Of a stretch of DNA of 64,000 nt, positions 20,911 through 31,811 are shown piece by piece (position 1 is the stretch's first letter; each line of letters begins with the position of its first letter). Under the pieces are notes generated by a model, which saw only the letters and a program-made list of their open reading frames with translations, searched no databases and had not been told where the DNA came from. Source of the DNA: Proales similis (taxonomy: Eukaryota > Rotifera > Eurotatoria > Ploima > Proalidae); contig JAGVRJ010000011.1 in NCBI GenBank assembly GCA_019059635.1, forward strand, positions 1-64,000, written 5' to 3'. The translations under genes were made by a program, and so were the position numbers.

Positions 20911-21812
20911 TTAAAAAAGATTAGTTTTAAGCATAATTGAAATAAATTCATTCCTATCAACCAGACCGTCTCCGTCTTGATCAGCCTTTAAGATATTATT
21001 TTTAGTATTGGTGATTAGCCAATATAGAAACAACCCTACTTCAGCAATCATTTCTTTAATTTCTGTGTCGCTTAGGCTAATCTGTGCTTCCTCGGATGCT
21101 CTTCGAATGTTTTCTATGCTTAAGAATCCCTCATTATCTATTTAAATTCAAGTAAGATTTGTGTAAAAAGGCTTCTGTTCACTATTTACCATAATCAATC
21201 AGCCTGAATGCAGTTAGAATTTCTTCAAAGTGGTCATTAGAATCCGCTTGCTTGGCGATGATGAGATCCAGAAAATGGTTTAAAGTTATGCCCCTATTCG
21301 TGTAAATCTCAATCAAGCACGTAGCTACCAATAACCTCAAAAATTTTACTCTATTGCATTGCCAGTTTCATTGATAAACTCTTGACACATATAAAGAGAT
21401 ACGTCAAAACCAAGAACTCGCATAACGTAATACAAGCCTTTGGCATTCAGAAGACTATGAAAATGATCAAGACAGAGCGATAAGGTGGATTTGGAAATAT
21501 TTTACCATTCAGAGTTTGCAAATTTGATAAAAACTTCATAAAGATCACGTATTTCGGCGGGACTTAAATGTCTCAAGGCCCTTTTTGAGAGTTTGAGTCC
21601 AAAAAGGTCTTTGTCCTCTAAGGGTTTGCATTCAACTGCTCTTAGTAACTTTTTGAAATTAATATGGAGAATTCTATGATGATGGAAACATTTTCGGTCA
21701 CCTTTTCTCCCAGCTTATCTTCGTAGGTTATCGACATTCGAGGAAGTGGATTTTTACTTGCCAAACTGCTTGCTGAACTATTAGGAATTTTCTTTGATTT
21801 CGCTTTCGACAT
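20911..21812 (-). CDS. Centrin-like EF-hand protein with one intact Ca2+ loop
   Basis: At least five exons with introns of 50-60 bp. The basic N-terminus (MSKAKSKKIPNSSASSL) is followed by LRHLSPAEIRDLYEVFIKF, GLYYVMRVLGFDVS, DHFEEILTAFRLIDY, GFLSIENIRRASEEAQISLSD, EIKEMIAE and ADQDGDGLVDRNEFISIML. This is the four-EF-hand plan of centrin (compare VMRALGFEP, AFRLFD and ADRDGDGEV). Only the fourth loop (DQDGDGLVDRNE) keeps all acidic ligands. The first is shortened and lacks Asp/Glu, the second is unrecognisable, and the third is partial. Centrins act at centrioles and basal bodies. It may be a diverged centrin or another calmodulin-superfamily member. Confidence 0.7.
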
Positions 21813-21863
21813 ACCTAAGTTCTTTTTGTATGTTAACTAATTATCAAAGTCTTTGAGTACACC

Positions 21864-22435
21864 ATGGAAGCAAGTCAAGCAGTTAGTCGTCAATGGAAAC
21901 TTACGTAGTCTTGAAAATCACAAGTATACTAATATATTGTTTGCTAATATTAAAAAGGTTATATTAGTGTCATTTTTTCCATTTAATCATCATAATATCT
22001 TGAAAACTTGGTTTTTAATTATTCCGGAATTTTTGAAAATCAAATCAATCAAGTGGCGCGATAAATATAATTGACAACCATGATTTGGAACTAAAATATG
22101 CCTCCATTCTTACAATAAAAAAGCTCACGTCTTTTTTGTCTTTTCGAAGGGAGAAGCTCGATTTAACTCCTCTTGATTCGGAAGATATTACAGGTCTCAT
22201 AATAGTGATATATTCAATGCGATATCGTTAGCTTAATTATGCATGTTTGCGTTTTTTCTAGGCCTTATTACAAGAAGTTTCAAGGTAAGACTAATGAGAA
22301 TGGTATCTTTCAAATTGGTATGTGAATAGAAAATAATTTCAGTGTCAGATGATATTTGTTAAATATAACACGCCTCTTCCAGGCGAAAAGGCTTCGATCG
22401 ACATTTTTGAAGATAAGTTCCAAATAAGCTTATGA
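21864..22435 (+). CDS. Unrecognised small spliced gene, 98 aa
   Basis: Four exons, 21864-21904, 22054-22193, 22262-22284 and 22343-22435, join with matching phases (2, 1, 0), and the last three introns' sites are good GT-AG. The product begins MEASQAVSRQWKLTGAI, has a helical middle (KKLTSFLSFRREKLDLTPL) and ends MIFVKYNTPLPGEKASI...KFQISL. No signal peptide or membrane segment is visible. I do not recognise the family. Intron 1 (149 bp) is longer than usual here. The gene lies head-to-head with the centrin-like gene (52 bp between start codons) and 80 bp before acetyl-CoA synthetase. Confidence 0.55.
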
Positions 22436-22515
22436 AAAGTTTCCACCATAGAAAATTCTTATATACCCCTTTTATTCATAAAAAAATTCATATTTAAATT
22501 AAAAGTCTTCTTAAG

Positions 22516-24981
22516 ATGCTTATGAGAATAAGAAAACCCGTTTACTTATTAAATGCTTACGTTACGAGGGCTGTTGGATTGGTCAAGCGACCATTTCTTA
22601 CGGCGCCATTTCCTGAATTGGCGTATTTCCCAAAAGATATCAATTCGTTTGAAAAACTTCATCGTTTTAGTGTTGAGAACGGAGATCAATTTTGGTCAAC
22701 TTTAGCTAAAACTCGTTTGAGATGGTATAAGGAGTTCAATAAAACTCGCGAAGGATCGTTTAATGAGGCGGACTCTTTACCACGATGGTTTATTGGCGGA
22801 AAATTAAATGCATCAGGTTACAAAATTCACCAGACTAAGGCTTTAAAGTGCTTAACATTAAAGCGATTTTTAGTAAACTGTATTGATCGCCATCTGCAGA
22901 CAAGAGCCGATAAAGTTGCTCTGATTTGGGAAAAAGATGAACCTGGTCAACAAGAATACGTGACTTATCGGTTTGTTTCATCTGCTTTTGAAACTTATTT
23001 AAACATAAAAAGCGGTTTTTAGTGATCTTTCAAAATCTGTTAATCAGATGGCCAATTTACTCAAGAAATATAATATTAAAAAAGGAGACCGAGTTGCAAT
23101 TTACATGCCATGTAGCTCGATGGCTGTGATCGCAATGCTAGCTTGCACTCGAATAGGTGCTATCCATAGTGTGGTTTTTGCAGGCTTTTCTAGCGAGTCA
23201 TTGGCAGCTCGAATAAACGACTGTGAGTTGTTTTATTCATTTCAATCTTAAGAGCGTCTCGCTTATTTTATTTTAACAGCCGAATGCGTTGCGGTTATTA
23301 CGGCAAACAAAGCTGTACGAGGTGGAAAAAGTATTGATTTAAAAAAGACGGTCGATGATGCTGTGAAAAAATCTCCATCGGTGAAGCAAGTATTCGTTTA
23401 TCAAAGGACAAATGAGGAATTCGTTCCAAGTTCCATGGATATTATAATTGATGAGGAGCTTAAGAAGCAGAGCATTGAATGTGAACCTGAGCAAATGGAC
23501 TCGGAAGATCCTCTATTTATGCTGTATACTTCGGGGAGCACAGGAAAGCCTAAAGGGCTTATTCACTCAACCGCTGGCTATTTGCTTCAAGTCGCTTTGA
23601 GTCATCAACTTGTGTTTAACTATAATCCAGAACAAGATGTATTCGGTTGTTTAGCAGACATTGGTTGGATCACTGGTCATAGTTATGTTGTTTATGGGCC
23701 GTTGCTGAATGGCGGTACCACCGTTCTTTTTGAATCAACTCCAATTTATCCAAATCCAGGTCGCTACTGGGAAACAGTAGAACGTTTGAAGATAAATCAA
23801 CTTTATTTGGCTCCAACTTCAATTCGACTTCTAATTAAATATGGAGATGAATGGGTCAAAAAGTTCGACCGCTCGTCGCTTAAATGTTTGGGATCTGTTG
23901 GTGAACCAATAAACCATGAGGCATGGAAGTGGTTCCATGATTTAGTAGGCGAGAAACGTTGTAAAATTGCAGATACCTGGTGGCAAACTGAAACAGGATC
24001 GCATTGCATCACCCCTCTTCCTTGTGGGCAAAATGATCCTATAAAACCAGCGATGGCTATGCGACCATTCTTTGGAATAGACGCAAAAATCTTGGACGAT
24101 AAGGTAGCATCCAGCCATAATTTCTTTTAAGATATTAAACTTAATTAGACGATTTGAAGGGAAAAGAGCTAGGAAGTTCGAATGTTTCTGGAGTACTTTG
24201 TATTAAAAAGCCATGGCCAAGCATGGCTCGTACGATTTATGGCGACCACCAAAGATATATTCAAACTTATTTCGACCCTTTTAAAGGTGAAATTAAGCTG
24301 TTTACATGGCTAAAGCTCACTCATAACTTTAATTTAGGATATTATTTTACTGGGGACGGCGCTCATGCTGATGCTGATGGCCATATTCAAATAACTGGTC
24401 GAATCGATGACGTCATAAATGTTAGGTGAGGCTAGAAATTTCCTAGATAAAATGTTAATTAAGAAATAATTTCAAATTAAGTGGACACCGTATAGGAACA
24501 GCGGAAATAGAGGATGCCATGGTTTGCTTACGATTTATCAAGTTGTTCCAATCATTAAATTGATGTCTTGAAAAGGATGAGCATCAAGAAGTAGCTGAAA
24601 CCGCTGTTGTGGGATATCCTCATGATATTCATGGGGAAGGAATATTTGCTTTTGTTGTTTTAAAAAATGCGTCCCACCCAGATCATGAAGGCCTGGTTGC
24701 CGAACTGAAACAGCTGGTTAAAAAACAAATAACTTCATTTGCGGTGCCTCATAAGTTTCTGGTGAGAGTAATATTTATGGATTCTTTCAAACTGTCCGGA
24801 ACCTTAACTGAAAACTTTAAAGTTGGTCAACAATTTGCCTAAGACAAGGTCTGGAAAAATAATGAGAAGAATATTGCGCAAAATCGCGTCAGGAAAACCG
24901 AATGAGCTTGGAGATATTAGCACTCTGGCTGATCCTTCAGTAGTCGAAGCAATACTTACCCAGTATAAAAAATGGCATTAG
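22516..24981 (+). CDS. ACSS: Acetyl-CoA synthetase (AMP-forming)
   Basis: Nine or so exons, all joins in phase. The N-terminus ([20 protein letters not shown]) is basic and amphipathic, so a mitochondrial form (ACSS1-like) is possible. Order of motifs: [35 protein letters not shown] (P-loop), [60 protein letters not shown] and [12 protein letters not shown], with the catalytic and acetylatable lysine in the last. It converts acetate, ATP and CoA to acetyl-CoA. The exon 3/4 join uses the AAG at 24159 ([12 protein letters not shown]). All catalytic motifs are intact. Confidence 0.95.
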
Positions 24982-25261
24982 GCCCTAAAGCTTAAAAGGA
25001 AATAAAAAAAAATCTACAAAACTTAATTTTAGCAAAACGTGAGTCCTTTGAAATAAAAACTTATGTAAAACAAAATAAAATCAAAGATGACAAGATGAGA
25101 CCCTTAGTTTGGTATCAAAATAAACAAGATTATGTATGAATTGTTTCTTCGATTCAATTTTTACTTTTTTAAACTATCTGTTTAATAAATTATCAAGGAT
25201 AAAAACTTTATTATTTCTAAGTTAAAGAGCTTTTATATTAAAAAACGCTTAAATATGTTAT

Positions 25262-27699
25262 TCAATTATTCAAAGATGGACCAATTTGTTGCCTGATTTT
25301 CTCAACCAAGGAAGAATCGTATTTACTAAATGCCAAATTTAACTCCCGTTGGAGTAAATTAAGCTTGACAGCGGAGTTGCGAATGTCCAGCTTTGAAATT
25401 TCATTTTTTAAGGCTTCCTCATTAACATGACTTTTTTCTCCCTTTTCCAGGCTATCTTTTAAATCATCCAATCTCTTTAAAATAAAATGACCATAAGATT
25501 TAGGCGACTGTTCGAATAAAGTTAGTGCAATTCTTGCCTTCTCAAAAATTCTATTCAAGCCGTTAAGCAGATTTGTGTGATTTTTGAGTTTGGTCATTTC
25601 TTCGATATCACTTTCAAAAGGGTTTGAGTTATTTTCAAACCTGCAGTAAAGACCGGACCAAAATCTTAATTTTTTATATTCGAATATTTTCTGCTGTTGG
25701 TTCGATTAGTTTTGATACCTCAAGTCCTGAACTTCTGTTTTAGGTTTTAGAGTTTTGCGCGAGTATTCAGAATTCGGAATGTAAAGAGGATTAATGAAAT
25801 GCTTTACGTAATGCTGAAAATAGTCCCAAAGCGAATGAGTCCTCTCTCCCAGTCTGTGTTTTTGGAAAAAGTATTGAAAAGCTATATTATTTGGTGTTTG
25901 AAAGTGTTTGAAAAGTTATTTGAACTTTACCGCAGTTCGCTTCTTTCCTTGGCATTATTTCCTATAAATGTACCAAACTGACAAGAATAAACGTGTTCCA
26001 TCAAAGTTACTAAGTATTTCTCATTGAATTCAAATGCGGTTGGAAACTGCTGCATAGTTTGCCAGACTCCCTCAAGGAACTGGTGAAATATTGGAGAGAC
26101 CTCTTTTGAACCACCCTCTTCATCATACAAATGACCACATCGATCATTGAATTTGTGGCCAAACATTAACCACTCTTTTTCTATCAGCAAATGAAACCCG
26201 TGAATAGTTCGGTAGTGAGGGTCTAAAAGCAGACAGGCCAAGGCACACGTTTGTGCGGTCCTTAAAAGGAATGAACTTTCTTAGAGAAGCGTTTAAAAAA
26301 GCACGCAAAAATGTTTTGTAACCTGTCCCATCCATCTGAACAGTGAACCAGTACATTGATACGCTTTTCGATTGCGTTCACAATAAACAGTGAAGCATCC
26401 ATGACGGCTTTTATATGTTTTAGCCAGTCAGACTTGTCCAAACCGAGAAGGAAGTTGGTGCTCGAAATATTAGGATCATCGCATACTAAAGCGAATAATA
26501 AGGCCTAGAAATCGCTATTTCAATTTAAAAGATACCTTCAAGCAGCTTTTGAAGACTAGCCCGCATAACATGAATATTTTCTATTCCAATAAAACAAAAT
26601 TCAATGTTAGAATAATTGTTCTCATTTTCAAATCCTTTTCCTTGCGCTTTGTTGGCCAGCGCGTTGATCTTGCAATGAAGTATTTATTTAAAGGAAACAT
26701 ATATTACAAAACCTAAAACAAACCTTTGGTCGAGTATCAACAACGTACATAAAACTTGAGTCAGGATTGGTCTGTAAAATCAACTGAAGTAAGCGTTCGT
26801 CTTCGAAACTTCTCGAGTTGAACCCACTCAGTGGCTGAGAGCATCTGCATATTGAGGCTCCGTTGCTGTGCAAATAAGAGAGAACAGGCAAGCGGCCTCG
26901 GCTTCGAAAACTAGCGCTAGCCTCAAGGGTTGATTTTGATGCAGAACTAGGTACAAACAAAATTTTTGGCTAAAATTTCATTTAGAATGTTTAAAGAAGA
27001 AAAGTTATATAGCTATATTCATGTTACATAAGTTGAACAGATTTCATAACTGAAATTAACGTCTGTCACATTCCAATGAGCATTTGGTACACCCATTCGC
27101 ATGTACTCGGATTCAAGCTGAAAAATTTTCTTATTGATGTGATACTCAGCAGATTTGAGAAAATCTAGCTGCGGGTTGAGTTTAAAACATGAAAGTTCAT
27201 CAAAACTTCCTGAGTTAAATGAATAAAAGGACTAATAGATAGGAAGAAAAAATAAGAACTTGCTTGGCTGAGAATGTCTAGTGAGCGATTGTAAAATTGT
27301 TTGGAAGTCTTTTTCACTCGGAACAACAAATTGACAAATACGGAAATGTTTGCATTTAACTTGAATAGGATATCCATTGATGGTCAATGATTGTTTTTCT
27401 ACCGAAGCGACAAGCGAATAAGAAATCTGTAAATTAATTTGGCCATTTCATTTAAACTCTTTCAAGAAATGGCGTCTTCAACCTGAATTTTATCCGAGTT
27501 GGTCTCAGAGATGTATTCCAAGTAGGTGCTCTCGAAGTTGAGACATCCTCGTGATCGAGCTCGATCTCGAACCCTATCCCAGAACAGAATAGAAGAAAAC
27601 TAGAATTGATTTAATGGCGAGAAAATGATTGAACAACTTAATAAGGCAAATAAATACCTTTATTTGTAGTTCCCATTCAGATTCCTCTTTGTTGGCCAT
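25262..27699 (-). CDS. MTMR6: Myotubularin-related phosphoinositide 3-phosphatase (MTMR6/7/8 group)
   Basis: Multi-exon, read from 27699 downward. The PH-GRAM part has SLVASVEKQSLTINGYPIQV and CKHFRICQFVVPSEKD. The phosphatase domain has FRSRGRLPVLSYLHSN, ICRCSQPLSGFNSRSFEDE, NNYSNIEFCFIGIENIHVM and the active-site loop VHCSDGWDRT, split by an intron inside the Arg codon. The C-terminus has LLDPHYRTI, LIEKEWLMFGHKFNDRCGHL, QFPTAFEFNEKYL and CQFGTFIGN, then a coiled coil (25597-25262). CSDGWDR is intact, so it should be active on PI3P and PI(3,5)P2 in endosomal traffic. Which of MTMR6, 7 or 8 it matches best is not decided, and the symbol is a placeholder for that group. Confidence 0.88.
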
Positions 27700-28182
27700 A
27701 ACTATCAGTCTAAAGATGAAGTGATCAGAAATATGATGGAAATTTTCTTATGGCGACAACAGATCATATGATTAAAATGCTTAGCTGAATGAATCACTTG
27801 AAAGGTAATGCCATCAAGTATTATTCCGAACCAATTCCAACTTAACCTGAAAGAAAATTTGAATAAAGTGAACGTTTTATAAAAAATGGTTTGTGTGAAA
27901 TTTGTCATTTTTTTATTAAAAGCAGTAACCAGGTTTATATGCAACTTAATTAAAGTATTAAGTTATAGCTAATGCCTCTTCTCCATAGTTTCACTGCTTT
28001 CATCGATCATTTTCAAGAATTACTATCCTTTTTGATTAGCCAATTTTGAAAATTTATATGCCCTGTTTTTTAATTGAAATATCTTAAGTTCTCAATTTAT
28101 TTTCATAGACCAACCAACAGAAAATATTTGATTGAATTCAGCGATATATAGATTGAGAAAATCTCTGAATAATGAATATTAA
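27700..28182. other. Intergenic, 483 bp
   Basis: Gap between two minus-strand genes (MTMR start, KIF9 end). AT-rich; the open frame on the minus strand at 27944-27705 has no recognisable protein content and I see no other feature. Confidence 0.5.
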
Positions 28183-31100
28183 TTAAGACACTGTCAGCTT
28201 GCCAGGTGGTGGATTAGCAAGCCGTCGGTTTGGCGTTCCTATTTGATTTTTACCACTACTTAGATAATGGTGACTGGCTTTTTCCAAGGAGTCATTATAG
28301 ACGTGCTAACAAAGGATTGTTTCTATTTTTCGTTTAAACTTGAGTCTCTGCAATTTCCTTACTCGACGATCATTTCTCATTTTTGCTGAATTGAATGGAA
28401 TGCTCTCTGAATCATTGGACATGATTTCACGCTGCATCCTTTCAAATCGTTCGACGGCATCTTCCTTCAAAAATTTACGTTTAAAAAAGCAATTAACAGA
28501 TAGAATGAGAGAAACAGACATATTGCTGGCCATAATCTGAATTCATTCGATTCAATTCGCTCGGGTAAGAGGCATTTGTCTTAAGAAGAGACCCTGCCGA
28601 ATGCAAGTATGTTTCATTATACCACGAATCGAATTCTAAAAATATAAAGAGTAGGCTTAATATATTAAGAGAGAGAGAGAATCAGTTCTAACCTTGAATA
28701 AGTCTCTGTCGACACTGTTCGACTAAATTTTGGCAATAAACTATTTCTGCTTTGAGTTCCCGCCATTTTTCAAAGTCCTCTCTGTATCGAGCTTTCAGTT
28801 CTTGGAGGTGCTTCCCTAAAGCAAACTCCTCCTCGTCAATAACCGTTTCGCCCATTTCGTTTACAAACTCGCCCATGAGCATCCGATCATTGTGTTTTCG
28901 TTCAATATGCTCTTTTGTCTTGTCTATTTCTGCTTTTGTCTCATTTATTCTTCGCGCCAAATCACTGTATTGTCTTCTCTTGCTTGCCAGAATGTCTAAA
29001 GAATCAGCGGAATTCAATAATTTTCTGACGAAATTTAAAATGCAGCAAACCTTTATTTTCGTTCCAAATCCGATTGATTTCGCTTCCTCTTTCTATTTTA
29101 AACTCTTCAAAGGCGATTTTTTTGGGTGGAGGCGTACTTTAAGATATAACTTGAAAAATTCAAAAATTCAGCAAATTTTAATCGGAAAATTACGAAGGGT
29201 TCCCTTGTTCTTTTGCAGTAAGATTTGGACTACTTGCTTTGGACGTATCTCTTTTAAGCGCTCCTTCTTCTTTTTTACTTTGTGAAGGTTTGCTCTCCAT
29301 TGTTCTATTAAGCCTAATATTAGCTCTGTAACTATAAAAAGTCTTGCGATCTAATTACGAGTTTTTCGTTGCTGCGCGATTTCGCCTGGTAGCTTTAAGC
29401 AAATCTTGCTTGTTAGCTCTAGCATTTGACGGTGCCGTGCCTATTCCGAAGCCTTGACCATCGGTCTCTCCCACGTATATGCTATCGTCGTTAAGCAAGA
29501 GTCCACCCTTTCAAAAAATTCAGTGATGTTAAAAATTATTTTAAATCTCATATTTTTTTTTACCTTCTGCGCTTCGGCAAGCTGCTCGGCATCCGAACGA
29601 TCAATAAGTGTGAACTTTTTCTTCATTTTCTCTTCGACATCTTTTTCCATTGTTCTTAATTCAAAAAAAAAATGTTTTTGAAGTTTTTTTGCAATTTGAA
29701 GAAAATCAAAAGCTGACCTATATATTCGACGAAATGCTTCAAACGTGGCTTGAATCTGGCGCACATTTGACACTTCAATCTCATCAATCCCTCCTTCAAC
29801 ATATTTCCTCGCCTGGTTTTCAATATCTAAGAGTTGGTGCTCCGACAAGGGCTCGTACGAATTTTGGCGTCTATTAGCCAGTGTATCGTGCATTGCTAAC
29901 TCTTGCCTCAAAATCTTTACTTCGCTGTCAAGTTTTTGCATCATACGCTTTGCGCGAAATGGTCAGTAAGGTCTTTTTAAAAGAAAAACAGTAAAGTACC
30001 ATAGGATCAACAACTTCATTAACCGCTGGGGTAACTGAAACATTCATCATTCGACTTGCAAATCTCAGGGTTGAAACCTTAATAAAAATGATGAGGAAAA
30101 TGGAAACTGAAACAGAAAACTAATTTTTACCGTCTCTTCAAGGTGACGAGCCTCAGGCCAGATGTTGGCAATCATATAAGTCAAGCAGTTTCCTCCAATT
30201 GAATCCTTGAGAATATGAGTAAGTTTGGACTGGCGGAACTGTACATAGTTCTTTTTCGAGTCCGAGAGTCCAATAACGGCTTGTTCAAGAAATGAAAGTG
30301 ATTTATTTATATATTGAGCCTCTTTTTGAGTGACTCCTTGAGACTAAGGGGATGATCATTAGGATTATTTCTCACTTAATCGGTTTCTGGTAACTAACTT
30401 GGGTTTTAGCCAGCCGCTCTGATCCAGCCAAGTCAACCAGGTTAAGTTTGGAAAGGGTGTATAGGTCTTCAGAAGCGGACATCGATTTGCTCTCAACTCG
30501 AATGGTGAATATGCAATGCGAACGCGAGCTTTCCTTGTTAAGAATGTGAGCGCCTATAGAACGGTTTGTTTCCCCCTAAAGTCTCTAATTAGATAATTAA
30601 AACTCAAAGTTAACCAAAACACAAACCTCGAAAAGCAGATTGAGCGCTTCTTCTTCAGATGAAACAACCTGATAATTGAGGCCTTTAACGAACACGTCGC
30701 CGCGATCGTCGTAAACAGACAGATTTGAACCTAACTCAGCTGCGTTTGAGGTGGGCATAGTGCCCAGCAGGTCGATAAATTGTTCGTTATAAATTTCAAG
30801 GTAACCAATTCTGACCGTGAACATTCGGTCTGGACGATTCTGAATCTCTTTAAACAAATGTTGAATAGCACGAGGTATCATTCCACGCTGCTGATAATTT
30901 TCGGTTGCACCAGTCATTGTGAACGTCTTTCCAGCGCCTGTCTGTCCATAGCAAAGTACCGTGCCGTTATAGCCTTCCAGCGTTTTGCTGGTGATTTCAT
31001 CAATCACTTTCTCGTAGACGGCCTCCTGTGACAAATTGTGCAGAATGCCGTCTATTTTGAACGACCAATCGTTCACCTGATTGTTCACGTATCCTTGGCT

Positions 31101-31294
31101 GGTTGGACGCCTCCGATTGTAAATATTTACTGACTTGAAAAAAAATTTGATTTGAAAGGGAAATAAGTTAGAAGGAAGAGGATGCGATCGGCTACCTTTC
31201 CGTCTGCTCCGAACTCAATCAAATCAGATGCGAAATTTTCGCATGGTCGAGTACGCAGAAACACTTTTACTCGTGTTTGGCGAGGACCCGGCAT
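28183..31294 (-). CDS. KIF9: Kinesin-9 family motor KIF9
   Basis: The start at 31294 reads MPGPRQTRVKVFLRTRP. The motor exon (31088 to about 30630) has YNGTVLCYGQTGAGKTFTM, RGMIPRAIQHLF and GYLEIYNEQFIDLL. Later exons encode the rest of the motor, then the KIF9 neck (LRQELAMHDTLANR), the KIF9-specific EIEVSNVRQIQATFEAFR and GETDGQGFGIGTAPS, and the C-terminal coiled coil with VIDEEEFALGKHLQELKARY and YCQNLVEQCRQRL. A last exon, 28317-28183, recovered by a GTAAGG donor after NDRR, ends PPPGKLTVS. KIF9 works at the ciliary central pair in motile cilia. A short GA repeat lies in the intron near 28670. Confidence 0.92.
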
Positions 31295-31375
31295 AGTTTT
31301 GACTTTGATAGTTGGATATAAAAGATATCAGTAAACTGAGTTTGGCTACAGCAGGCTTAAATTATTTGGGTTTAA

Positions 31376-31566
31376 TGCATAGAGCGTTGCAAGATCTCCA
31401 CCCTGCTCTCGATTGCCGTTTAGAAACCGCTTCGAACATTACCATGGTAACGAGAAAAGCAACTCAAGCGCAAGGTAGACGAATTATAGCCTATCAAGAC
31501 GTCGCCAAGTTGGTCAAATTATGCAGCATTCAGTCAAAACAAAAAGATATCGGCAGAACTGTTTAG
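31376..31566 (+). CDS. Small ORF with histone-fold-like pattern, 63 aa
   Basis: The ATG at 31376 begins MHRALQDLHPALDCRLETAS, and the C-terminal half is ITMVTRKATQAQGRRIIAYQ...DVAKLVKLC. The pattern 'helix, GRR-I-x-Y-x-DVA, helix' resembles the alpha2-loop-alpha3 part of histone-fold proteins such as CENP-W or NF-Y/CHRAC-type subunits. That is pattern resemblance only. The frame is open upstream to 31312 without an ATG, so a further exon is possible. It diverges from KIF9 with 81 bp between the two start codons. Confidence 0.35.
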
Positions 31567-31811
31567 TAGCTGTTGAAAGCTTACTATAAACACAACTTTG
31601 TTAATAAATTGTCAGAGTTAGCACTTAAACATAATTGCTGCAAATTTAGTAAAGATTTTCTTGTTTAATCAACCTTTTTACTGGTTTATTAATCGAGTTA
31701 AGCGGACGGGACTGAGGACAGCATGAAAACCTATTAATTTTTAAATAAAGAAGATTGTTTTGCATCTTAAATAAAAGCGGAAAAGAACAAAGTTTTTGGT
31801 TTAAGCTAAAT

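Noticed and set aside
22285-22342. Reading through 22285 as coding (VRLMRMVSFKL)
   Set aside because: A strong GTAAGA donor and TTTCAG acceptor give a longer, phase-consistent C-terminus instead.
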